A stretch of DNA of 64,000 bases, taken from positions 62,001 to 126,000 of the forward strand of contig NZ_JAQSDA010000006.1 in assembly GCF_029945685.1 (NCBI RefSeq), given 5' to 3'. The position numbers were made by a program, and so were the translations under genes. Positions 1 to 7,182 of this stretch are shown here, piece after piece (within the stretch, counting starts at the first letter, position 1; the number at the start of each line of letters is the position of its first letter). A model generated the notes under the pieces. The model saw nothing but the letters and a program-made list of their open reading frames with translations. It made no database searches and was not told the DNA's origin. This DNA comes from Polaromonas sp. GTDB lineage: Bacteria; Pseudomonadota; Gammaproteobacteria; Burkholderiales; Burkholderiaceae_C.

Positions 1-102
1 CGCCCCTCATCAAGTGTCTGTAAATGTCCGAAGAACAACGAGTGAACGAAATCAGGCGTGCATCAACGCTAAGCCACAATACAGGCAACAGTAGGGTTTC
101 CA

Positions 103-642
103 GTGAGCGATTTCGCCAATAAAACATTCGAAGGTCAGGTTTACACCTTCCCCCACCTCGCACAGATGACGCTCTCCGTTGACCTCGTTGTCCAGCTGCA
201 GCCGATCAGCATCCCGGTCCGAGTCACATTCGGGTGCCACTGCTTTACGGAGGATTTCGATCCAATTAAGCACGGTGGCCACCACCGGTACACGCATCTC
301 GGCGAAGAGCGGGCTTTCGACGTGGAGCGCTATCAATGCTCCCTCCAGTTACCGCAGGTCATGAATTCCATGTTGAGCGGGACAATCTACCGTGCCGACA
401 GGAGCTACACCTATGTTGCACAGATCGTTCTGCCGCCTGGCACTGGCCTGGCGCCGTATTCGATCTTTTTTAGCTTGGAGAAGACCCGTAAGTCGGCTGT
501 CCCGGCTGTTGAAATGTTCATCAAGAGTGCATATCTGAGCCCTCTTAAGCACAGTCCGAACGCGCAGAGTTGGCGTTTCAAGGCGCTGGTTGGAGAAAAG
601 GCGGATGTATTTCCCGCCAAATCGCCCAAAGGGCGCCGTTAG
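103..642 (+). CDS. hypothetical protein (179 aa)
   Basis: I do not recognise this protein. It begins with GTG at 103; no strong ribosome binding site is visible, so the start is uncertain. The sequence is soluble in character, with no signal peptide or membrane segment, a His-rich patch around residues 55-65 and a basic C-terminus ending in GRR. Composition is even and protein-like, and the opposite-strand readings are poorer. It is the only gene left of the first IS remnant and is followed by a possible small RNA region and a terminator. Confidence 0.55.
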   Translation: MSDFANKTFEGQVYTFPHLAQMTLSVDLVVQLQPISIPVRVTFGCHCFTEDFDPIKHGGHHRYTHLGEERAFDVERYQCSLQLPQVMNSMLSGTIYRADRSYTYVAQIVLPPGTGLAPYSIFFSLEKTRKSAVPAVEMFIKSAYLSPLKHSPNAQSWRFKALVGEKADVFPAKSPKGRR

Positions 643-689
643 TCCGGGTCGGTACCCCATTTGACGGTACCGTGAACTGCTGGTACCAT

Positions 690-835
690 AGATGTACAAA
701 GACAGTTCGAGAGCGAGTGCGTATACGAACTAGCTGCCTGGAGTAATCTAGGTCCTGCACACCAGCAGGGGTAACAGAGCCTCGCAGCGATATCCCGAAA
801 TGGATATCAAGGAAAGGACCTTCGGGTCCTTTTTC
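690..835 (+). ncRNA. possible structured small RNA
   Basis: This gene-free stretch contains several hairpins in series: CTGC/GCAG near 755-768, a perfect 7-bp GATATCC/GGATATC stem at 789-808, and a terminal UUCG-capped hairpin. The order of structured leader, hairpins and a perfect intrinsic terminator fits a small RNA. It could equally be the 3' untranslated region of the upstream gene. I do not recognise a known RNA family. Confidence 0.25.
813..835 (+). terminator. intrinsic terminator with UUCG tetraloop
   Basis: Perfect 8-bp stem AAAGGACC/GGTCCTTT closed by a TTCG loop and followed by further T residues. It ends whatever is transcribed rightwards from 103-810, just before the IS remnant begins at 934. 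Confidence 0.75.
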
Positions 836-933
836 TTTGCCTGAACACTTTGCGAACTTAATCATCCGGCGGACCTTGAGGGTGAGTATTTCCGTCTAGT
901 GTTGAGTTCCGTCGAAATCTGACCCACCGGGGA

Positions 934-1360
934 TGCGGACAAAAACTTGGACTACCAGGAGGTAGTTCATGTATTCATACGAAGACAGAATTCGAGCGGT
1001 CGAGCTCTACATCAAGCTCGGCAAACGCGTGAGACCAACCATCCGTCAGCTGGGTTACCCAACCAAAATGTCTTGAAGGGCTGGTACCGGGAATATGAGC
1101 AACGGCTCGATTTACCGGTGGGCTATGCGGGCCGGGAGCCCAAGTACTCCCAGGCGCAGAAGGAGGCAGCTGTTGAGCACTACCTCACTCACGATCGATG
1201 CATTGCCGCCACCATGAGGGCGCTGGGCTACCCCGGTCGTGAGACATTGACCGCCTGGGTCCGCGAGGCGCTTCCAGAGAGTAGGAAAGCCATGGTTGGC
1301 AGCGTTGGACGCCCAAGGTATCCCGAGTCGATGAAGCAGGCCGGTGTCATCGGGCACCCC
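934..1360 (+). mobile_element. IS3-family insertion sequence fragment, left end (copy 1)
   Basis: The left end begins at TGCGGACAAAAACTTGGAC, and the same end recurs in reverse complement at 12041. It is followed by the 5' part of a transposase orfA. No orfB or right end is present here, so only the left portion survives. The matching copy at 11752-12041 is inverted relative to this one, so the two left ends face outwards around an 11-kb segment. Confidence 0.75.
969..1360 (+). pseudogene. IS3-family transposase OrfA, frameshifted
   Basis: The reading frame starting with ATG at 969 (MYSYEDRIRAV...) matches the second copy residue for residue until about 1065. There a one-base deletion in the A-run before GTCTTGAAG puts the rest in another frame (KGWYREYEQRLDLPVGYAG). 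Homology continues to about RPRYPESMKQAGV. The strong GGAGG ahead of the ATG is kept. OrfA is the DNA-binding half of an IS3 transposase; without OrfB and with the frameshift this copy is inactive. Confidence 0.75.
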
Positions 1361-1435
1361 CCTCGGGTCAGACTTCAGCGGAATTCAACACTGACAGGCT
1401 ACAACTCAAAGCAGGTCAGTCAAGTATTGGACCGG

Positions 1436-1813
1436 ATGCCAGAACTGCACTCTCGTGAACGTGAATTTTCCCCCGCTGTTCAAAGCTGCCTGCTGAGGGC
1501 CGAGGAGGACACTAAGGCCAGAGCCACAGCCATTAAGGGGGTGGCGGGCTCGACTTTTGCCTTGGCTCTTTTATTGGGACAAAAAGGGGTCGACCTAAAA
1601 GACGGCAATATCTTGGCCTACGCCCTGATGCCGCTAGTTGCCGCACTAACCGTTGCCGGATTCATTGCCGTTCATGCGCGCGGAACAGTTGCCGTTTATG
1701 GGCTGGCGCATGCCGTCATCTATAAGCTTGAAGCGCAAGCCCTTTCTCGTCAGCAAAGCCAGGCGTTGCGGAAACGCCGTAGAACAGGCGCGCCTGAAGC
1801 TAATCGCGCATGA
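1436..1813 (+). CDS. small membrane protein (125 aa), possibly truncated
   Basis: The frame that carries the shifted IS orfA stays open into an unrelated protein. I place its start at ATG 1436 (MPELHSREREF). Two hydrophobic segments, around residues 40-52 and 63-80, suggest two membrane helices, followed by a basic tail. The stop overlaps the ATG at 1810 (ATGA), so the two genes are probably translationally coupled. The IS fragment directly upstream may have removed the promoter or the original N-terminus. Function unknown. Confidence 0.5.
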   Translation: MPELHSREREFSPAVQSCLLRAEEDTKARATAIKGVAGSTFALALLLGQKGVDLKDGNILAYALMPLVAALTVAGFIAVHARGTVAVYGLAHAVIYKLEAQALSRQQSQALRKRRRTGAPEANRA

Positions 1814-2385
1814 ATAACAAAACGCCGCGGATCGCCTGCCTTGGCTGGGGATCATTGATCTGGAAGCCTGGGGAGCTGCCGATTTTTGATGGGTGGAAAA
1901 CCGATGGTCCTATGCTACCGGTCGAATTCGCACGCGAATCAGGTGGCCAGCGCATCACGCTTGTAATCTGCGACAACGTGGACCCCGTAAGAACATGCTG
2001 GACCTTGTTAGAGGCAAAGGACATCGGAACAGCAATGTCAACGCTCGCAAGCCGCGAAGGAATTTCCGACAAACGAGTCGCGATGGATATCGGGTATTGC
2101 GACCTCTCGACCGGAATGCACCATGGCCTGCGTGCCAACGATATTGCGGCTTGGGCTGCAGGGCATGAACTTGATGGAGTGGTTTGGACGAACTTACCTT
2201 GTGGCTTCAAAAATTCAAGGCATATCCTGCCAACAGGAGACCAAGTAGTCTCATATTTGCAAGGGCTGACCGGTCAAGCGATGGATGATGCCCGTGAATA
2301 TATTGAGAGAGCTCCATTGCAGATCAGCACGGCATACAGGAGCCAGATTTCAAAGGAACTTGGCTGGGTGGCCCTGGCAATCTGA
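1810..2385 (+). CDS. hypothetical protein, LGWGSLIW family (191 aa)
   Basis: The N-terminus has CLGWGSLIW, a glycine-rich motif of the kind seen at the start of gamma-glutamylcyclotransferase-like (BtrG/AIG2-like) folds, where a backbone loop binds the substrate. The full active-site glutamate pattern is not obvious, so enzymatic activity is only inferred. It is soluble and coupled by an ATGA overlap to the upstream membrane protein, and it converges on the DUF6527 gene. Such genes are frequent passengers in defence-type islands. Confidence 0.6.
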   Translation: MNNKTPRIACLGWGSLIWKPGELPIFDGWKTDGPMLPVEFARESGGQRITLVICDNVDPVRTCWTLLEAKDIGTAMSTLASREGISDKRVAMDIGYCDLSTGMHHGLRANDIAAWAAGHELDGVVWTNLPCGFKNSRHILPTGDQVVSYLQGLTGQAMDDAREYIERAPLQISTAYRSQISKELGWVALAI

Positions 2386-2429
2386 TTACCACGCAGCGGC
2401 ACTCTAAGTGGTGTTTGTCGAGGCTTGCG

Positions 2430-2891
2430 CTATTTGCCGCCCTTGAACCATTCCCTTATTGTGCTCGCCAAGCCCTTGCGGTCTCCTGGTAAATCAGCAG
2501 AACTCTTACTTGGCACCTTCGGATCGAATTTCTTCGATGGCATGGTGGCCTGAGTGGCGTAATAGGCCGCTTTTGCCTTCTTGTCACGCCTCCGGCCGGC
2601 ATCGATCAGACCTTGCGGCATATCGCCATACCAGTGCACTTTATTTTTTCGGATCCAGTAATGTGCCCGGCAAGGAAAACTCCAGTTGCCGATCGACGGA
2701 TCCAGCGACACAGATTCACCGTCATAAGAAAGCAGCCAGTCCGTCGGTGAGATGGGTGTGACTACCTCCTTCCCACAGCCACAAAAGCACCGGTGCACTG
2801 CGGTGGCGTATTCCAGGGAAACGTAGAGTACGCCCTCCTCCAATACATCGGGCACAAATTCGACAAACCGATGGGTGATGGAGGTCCTCAT
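2430..2891 (-). CDS. DUF6527 family protein of a ubiquitin-like operon
   Basis: The protein has a Cys-rich knuckle (HRCFCGCGKE, about residues 33-42), then a typical segment of PTDW, SLDPSIGNWSFPC and WIRKNKVHW, as in DUF6527 proteins. The cysteines probably bind zinc. The C-terminal 50 residues are basic and linker-like. Its ATG overlaps the stop of the E1-like gene (ATGA). DUF6527 is known mainly from operons with multiubiquitin and ThiF proteins, where it may supply a target-binding or deconjugating role; the biochemical role is inferred only. Confidence 0.75.
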   Translation of the reverse strand: MRTSITHRFVEFVPDVLEEGVLYVSLEYATAVHRCFCGCGKEVVTPISPTDWLLSYDGESVSLDPSIGNWSFPCRAHYWIRKNKVHWYGDMPQGLIDAGRRRDKKAKAAYYATQATMPSKKFDPKVPSKSSADLPGDRKGLASTIREWFKGGK

Positions 2892-4066
2892 GCGCAGTCT
2901 TCCGATGTCAGCAACTCCGTGCTGGTGGTGTACGTAGAGTCATGCTCGTGCTCCAAGTCCTGGTAAAACCCACAGAACTTTTTCCACTTAATCACTGCCA
3001 GCGCTGCGCAAAGGGCGTTCAGATCGGCAATTTGGATATTGCGATCGTAGTCATCCTCGTCAGCTTCAGCGAATGACACGCGCTGTGAGATGTGGTCCTG
3101 CTTTTCGGACGTGCTTGTCGTTACGCGGCAGATAGCCCACAGCTCCAGGCTGTCCTCCAGCAGATCGGTACCCATGCCGACGTCCACAAAAGGGATTCCA
3201 TTCGCTTGAAGGGTTTCGACAATGAGTTTCTTGGCCGGCCCAGAGTCCATGCACAAGAAAACAAAGTTGAAATCTGTCAGTTCGGCAACATTGTCTGGAC
3301 CTATCTTCACAGGGTGTGCCTTGATGCCGCGGTGCATCCTGGAGTACTGGGCTTGAAAATATGACACCTTGGTGGGTTGCTCAAGCAACTCCTCCAGTGA
3401 GGCCGCCGACGGTGCCCGGAAGGCGTTGTGCTGCAGGAACTTGTCCGAGTCGTACAGGTGGATCTCCCAAATCGGCGTTTTTGCCAGCAGGTCCAGCACA
3501 TAAGAGCCGGTACCGCCCACCCCAACGATAGCCACCTTCCGCATGGTCAGCTTGGCGGTGACGGCGGTGATGCCGACCCGGCCAGAGGCGGTATCCATAT
3601 AGTTGAAAACGCCATCATCGGGAGGGGAGGCAACTACCTTGAAGGTACAGGCCGTCACGCCCGGCTGTAGTGACTGTGCCGGCGCTGAGATGATCTCGAT
3701 GTAGCGCGTCATCTTCTCGTAGTAATCCGCATAGCCACCCGGAGGCTTGTTGGAAAACGAGTGCTTTGCCACCAGATCCGGCGCCAGCGGGATGTTACCG
3801 CTGCTGTGCTTGATCTGTACGATTTCGCTGCCATTCACGTTGCATGGGTGTTCGCCCGTGAACCAAGCGATGTGCGGCTCAGGCTTGATGGTCTTGTCGC
3901 CTGCCAGAGACAGGTTGGAGATCAGGGTCGCCCGGGCAACTTCGCCTCTGGGAGTCACGTACGGTACGTTGTGTACGAGCAGGTGATTCGAACAAATCTC
4001 CAGCTCGTACCCTTCGTGTTGCAGCCGCTGCAGGTCCGGGCTACGACTTATCAGTGCGCTTGACAT
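2888..4066 (-). CDS. ThiF/E1-like adenylyltransferase with N-terminal DUF6791-type domain
   Basis: Residues 1 to about 165 form a domain like DUF6791 (VPYVTPRG, H65 and the FTGEHP stretch). Residues 176-392 are a ThiF/E1 fold with the nucleotide loop GVGGTGS (182-188) and the following acidic LYDSD. Such enzymes adenylate the C-terminus of a ubiquitin-like protein and pass it to a cysteine. Candidate cysteines lie near the C-terminus (LCAALA, KKFCGF). The start overlaps the multiubiquitin gene by 26 bases and the end overlaps DUF6527, a tight three-gene operon. No separate E2 is visible; the N-terminal domain may take part. Confidence 0.85.
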   Translation of the reverse strand: MSSALISRSPDLQRLQHEGYELEICSNHLLVHNVPYVTPRGEVARATLISNLSLAGDKTIKPEPHIAWFTGEHPCNVNGSEIVQIKHSSGNIPLAPDLVAKHSFSNKPPGGYADYYEKMTRYIEIISAPAQSLQPGVTACTFKVVASPPDDGVFNYMDTASGRVGITAVTAKLTMRKVAIVGVGGTGSYVLDLLAKTPIWEIHLYDSDKFLQHNAFRAPSAASLEELLEQPTKVSYFQAQYSRMHRGIKAHPVKIGPDNVAELTDFNFVFLCMDSGPAKKLIVETLQANGIPFVDVGMGTDLLEDSLELWAICRVTTSTSEKQDHISQRVSFAEADEDDYDRNIQIADLNALCAALAVIKWKKFCGFYQDLEHEHDSTYTTSTELLTSEDCA

Positions 4067-4349
4067 TGAACACCATGCCTTCTTTGATTTTCACGGACTC
4101 GCCTTCGACCAGCGTGCCTTCGGGCTTGTTGCCTTCGCCGCGCTTGTAGGTGATGGTGTAGACCGTGACATCGTTGAAAACCGCGTCTTCAAATGCCAGC
4201 TTGACCACATCAACGAAGGTCAGCTCCTTGCTGTGAACCTCTTTGGGGCGGCCGTTGACCATGATCTTGTAGACCTTGTTAGCCTCGTGACCTTGATCAG
4301 GCCCGCCCTGCGAATTTGCGGCCGGAGCCGCGACTTGTTCATTTTTCAT
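4041..4349 (-). CDS. multiubiquitin-type beta-grasp protein (single domain)
   Basis: At 102 residues this has one beta-grasp domain after a 24-residue Gln/Gly-rich, disordered N-terminus. The recognisable parts are YKIMVNGRPKEV, then TFVDVVKLAF, TYKRGEGNKPEGTL and EGMVFNV, as in the multi-ubiquitin (Multi_ubiq) family. Related proteins often have several repeats; this one has a single copy. It ends in KRTDKS with no visible Gly-Gly tail, so conjugation would need processing or a different chemistry. It is the first gene of the operon with E1 and DUF6527, and its promoter lies in the divergent region 4350-4490. Confidence 0.8.
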   Translation of the reverse strand: MKNEQVAAPAANSQGGPDQGHEANKVYKIMVNGRPKEVHSKELTFVDVVKLAFEDAVFNDVTVYTITYKRGEGNKPEGTLVEGESVKIKEGMVFNVKRTDKS

Positions 4350-4395
4350 ACAATTTCCTTAATGTTGGGCACATGGAATTTGGTGTGCTTAGTGA

Positions 4396-4476
4396 GTAAG
4401 GCGGCTGAGACGCCGGCTGCGGACGTCAAAATAAATTTTCTTTTTGCGTCCACGGCGCCCCGCTGAACCGCCTTAC
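4396..4476. promoter_or_regulatory. divergent promoter/operator region with nested inverted repeats
   Basis: The 141-base gap between the divergent multiubiquitin and sigma-like genes holds an outer inverted repeat, GTAAGGCGG at 4396-4404 against CCGCCTTAC at 4468-4476. An inner pair is GGACG at 4421-4425 against CGTCC at 4447-4451. The 21-base centre is AT-rich (AAAATAAATTTTC), as expected for a promoter. The symmetry suggests one regulator controls both operons. A hairpin in the sigma-gene transcript is another reading. Confidence 0.5.
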
Positions 4477-4490
4477 CTGGGAACAAGAAC

Positions 4491-5081
4491 ATGAAAATAG
4501 ACGAACCACCCAGCGAATACCTCTCCACGACGGAGGTTGATCAAGCCCTGCAGGGCTTGTCTGCGGCCGATTGGCTGCGCGCCAAGAGCGAATGCCGGTG
4601 GATTTCAGGAAACTTGCCTGGTTTTTTCGGGAATGATCTCCTACAGGAAGCTTGCGTCAGGTTGTTGGCTGGGGGACGGCATTGGAAACGCGGTATCCCG
4701 GCGGTCATCACGCTGAAGAACGTGATGCGCAGTATTGCCAGCGATACCCGTGAAAGCGTCAAGGACGGCCCCATGGACGTCTACGCAGTAGTTGACCAGG
4801 GCGCAGGTACCGAGGACGACGACGAGTCTGCTGTAGGTGTTTGTGCGGTCGAACTGCAAACGCCAGATCGTGTCGCCGATGCAAATGCGCAACTCGCAGC
4901 CCTGCAGGAAGCGGTAAAGGACGATGACGACGCTCAACTGCTACTGATGGCCTGGGCAGAAGGTCTGTATGGGAAAGAAGCAGCCGAGGAACTGGGCTTC
5001 GACATGAAGCGCCTGGATGCGACACGAAAGCGGCTGGAACGCAGGATTGCGGCTCTTGCCGAGGAAAGGAATACCGAATGA
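4491..5081 (+). CDS. sigma-70-like RNA polymerase factor (196 aa)
   Basis: The layout resembles an extracytoplasmic-type sigma factor. Residues about 40-85 look like region 2 (NDLLQEACVRLL, then TLKNVMRSIASDTRES). A linker of acidic residues follows, and residues about 155-190 look like region 4 with a helix-turn-helix (GKEAAEELGFDMKRLDATRKRLERRI). It is short and divergent, so it may be a sigma-like regulator and not a true sigma. It overlaps the next gene by ATGA and is divergent from the multiubiquitin operon, whose promoter it might recognise (inference). Confidence 0.65.
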   Translation: MKIDEPPSEYLSTTEVDQALQGLSAADWLRAKSECRWISGNLPGFFGNDLLQEACVRLLAGGRHWKRGIPAVITLKNVMRSIASDTRESVKDGPMDVYAVVDQGAGTEDDDESAVGVCAVELQTPDRVADANAQLAALQEAVKDDDDAQLLLMAWAEGLYGKEAAEELGFDMKRLDATRKRLERRIAALAEERNTE

Positions 5082-5485
5082 CCTCATCGCCCAAGAAGCC
5101 AGATATAGAAAACGCCCTATTGGACGCGCATTTTGCGGAACTGATGGGGATGACAGACGAAGAAATACTGGATGGAGCCGATCCAGAAAAAATTAAAGCT
5201 GAAGGCCTCCAACTACTTCAGAACGCCAGAGCGGAAGCTGGTCGACGTCGCCTGGCCAAAGCAAAGACGAGCTTGGAGGCCGCCAAGTTAGTTTCAATGC
5301 CGGCAGTTGCAGATATCACCCCTATGGAAGCACGGCGCTATCTTGAACAGGCTGCCAATAACCCGTTGTTTACCATGGCCGCGCGATCTCTTAGCGATAT
5401 GTCTGATGAGGATGTCCTGCGTCGGTATCGACAACTCCGTCGCTTAGAGCAGGAGTCAGATTCAGACAAAGGTGACGAAGAATGA
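5078..5485 (+). CDS. small charged protein between sigma-like and ImmA/IrrE genes
   Basis: A 135-residue, strongly charged, mostly helical protein with no recognised domain. It has an acidic N-terminal third (GMTDEEILDGADPEKI), an Arg/Lys-rich helix and an acidic tail (EQESDSDKGDEE). Both ends overlap neighbours by ATGA, so it is co-translated with the sigma-like factor and the peptidase. The position suggests a partner, such as an anti-sigma or a substrate of the peptidase; this is inference from context only. Confidence 0.7.
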   Translation: MTSSPKKPDIENALLDAHFAELMGMTDEEILDGADPEKIKAEGLQLLQNARAEAGRRRLAKAKTSLEAAKLVSMPAVADITPMEARRYLEQAANNPLFTMAARSLSDMSDEDVLRRYRQLRRLEQESDSDKGDEE

Positions 5486-6324
5486 GTCCTGGTGAGCGCG
5501 CGGAGGCTCGCATTGCGGAACTAGGGATTACCTCACCTGAAGAACTTGATATCGAGCTGATTGCAATGGACGCATGCATGGCGGTCGTGTATGAAGATCT
5601 CGACGGTTGTGAGGCGACTTTGATGGGTGTTGGTGATCGGGGAATTGCGACTATCAAGCCATCGCCAAGCCGCGGCCGACAGCGATTTTCTGTTGCACAT
5701 GAGCTGGGACACTGGCTGATGCACAGAGGCCTATCGTTTCGATGCCGGGTTGATGACATAGATCTGAATTTTTCGTCAGATCAAGTTCGGGAACGCGAAG
5801 CTGATAGCTTCGCATCTCATTTGCTGATGCCGACCCCCATGTTCTACCCAGCGTTGAAGTCGTTTGGTACACCCGACTTCTTGGACCTTGAAAAAATGGC
5901 AAGCGCATTCGACACCAGCCTGCTGGCAACTTGCATGCGGCTGACCGATATCAACACACTTCCCATAGTGTTGGCTTGTTATTCGTCGACGGGCCTACGC
6001 TGGCACAAGGCGGCCGGCGATATACCGCGCCGCTGGTTTCTACACCAGCAATTGGATGACGACAGCTTTGCCTACGCACTTCTCCAAGGTGGGAGAGCTC
6101 GTAGTAGTCTTGGAAAGCAATCGGGTGAGACTTGGTTTGAAAACGATGACGCAGACCAGTATGAACTTCGCGAATGCTGTCACCCTGGGCGAAATGGTGA
6201 AGTTCTGGTCCTTCTGTACCTTGAAAGCAAAATGCTGCATGCCCGCTATGACCCTAATGTCGGGCAACGCAGATACAACGAACACGGCTCGTACGTTGTT
6301 CGTACCAAGCCGGCGGCGCGATAA
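5482..6324 (+). CDS. ImmA/IrrE family metallo-endopeptidase
   Basis: A zinc-peptidase signature HELGH sits at residues 73-77 within FSVAHELGHWLMH, followed by REREADSFASHLLMP, which supplies the third ligand glutamate. Both are typical of the ImmA/IrrE family, which cleaves repressors (ImmR, DdrO types) to switch on mobile-element or damage-response genes. The C-terminal 130 residues are a separate less conserved region. Third gene of the sigma-like operon. A reasonable role is to destroy a repressor acting at the 4396-4476 region; this is inferred. Confidence 0.85.
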   Translation: MSPGERAEARIAELGITSPEELDIELIAMDACMAVVYEDLDGCEATLMGVGDRGIATIKPSPSRGRQRFSVAHELGHWLMHRGLSFRCRVDDIDLNFSSDQVREREADSFASHLLMPTPMFYPALKSFGTPDFLDLEKMASAFDTSLLATCMRLTDINTLPIVLACYSSTGLRWHKAAGDIPRRWFLHQQLDDDSFAYALLQGGRARSSLGKQSGETWFENDDADQYELRECCHPGRNGEVLVLLYLESKMLHARYDPNVGQRRYNEHGSYVVRTKPAAR

Positions 6325-6372
6325 CTTCTAGTCAGTCGGACATGTTTAAAGTTGCCGGGTCAAACGATTAGA

Positions 6373-7141
6373 TCATTTCCACCACTTGGTTTGGCGGTCA
6401 AGATAAATACTGCACTCCGGAATGACGACAGTTCCGCCTTGCCATGCTTCACGGTGTGAGCGGTGGAAGCTCGCGGAGATAAGCACTGGAATCCCGAGAC
6501 GAGGCGCACGCCAGCGTTTTGACCTTTTGTCGTATCCACCTGCACTGCGCTCTGAGCCGCCTTCGTACCAGGTGCTACGCGGTACTTCAATGACATAAGG
6601 ATCAAAGTGAACTACTTTTAAAACTTGCCCTTGATCCCAATAGTAAACACGCCCATAGTAGGTTGCATGGCACCATTTCTCCCATGCACTTGGACTGTAT
6701 TTTGAAGTTGCGAGGTCTGGGCTTGGAAGCGCAATCCAGAGCACCGCGATACCCAGTCGATGGTAGTTTTGAGTCCGCGCGTTTATTTGATTGGCACTCA
6801 GCGCGCTGCGTTGAATTTCTATCGCCACTGGTATACCAGAGATGCGGGCAAATATCCGCCACAGAAATGCCGCAATCACGTTCAATCTCCAGATCCGCTA
6901 CATTACCCTCCCGCTTGAGTGCATCGAAGATTGCCAACTTAGCTTGAAGGTGGGCCTCGGATTCACCTATACCCCTTGCGCAGGTTACCGGAGGCTTGTG
7001 TGCAAAGTGATGTACCTTGATTTGACCTTTGTGAAGAGTAACTTCGCGCTGGCAAGTTGGACATTGAAATGGCGCCTCGGTGCGCTCGCTATCACGAGCA
7101 GTAACTTTGGCGGTATCAGATCGACGCATCGCTGTAAGCAT
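6373..7141 (-). pseudogene. CoiA-like competence protein, frameshifted
   Basis: The N-terminal frame (7141 downwards) carries a zinc-knuckle PFQCPTCQREV, then HHFAHKPPV and GESEAHLQAKLAIFDAL, as in CoiA-like proteins. Near 6850-6852 one extra base in a TTT run (minus strand) breaks the frame after CGISVADI. The other frame continues the family exactly with ARISGIPVAIEIQRSALS, the nuclease-like core, then an aromatic C-terminal region ending at 6373. The two halves would form a protein of about 255 residues. CoiA acts in competence or DNA processing; related proteins occur on mobile elements. A sequencing error is possible. Confidence 0.75.
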
Positions 7142-7182
7142 GGTGGCTTTCCTATGCGCGGTACAGCAATTTTCTGAAGCGT

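Noticed and set aside
947..1813. One long 288-residue frame covering the IS fragment and the membrane protein
   Set aside because: It is an artefact: its first part is out of the transposase frame, its middle is the shifted orfA and its end is an unrelated protein, so it was split.
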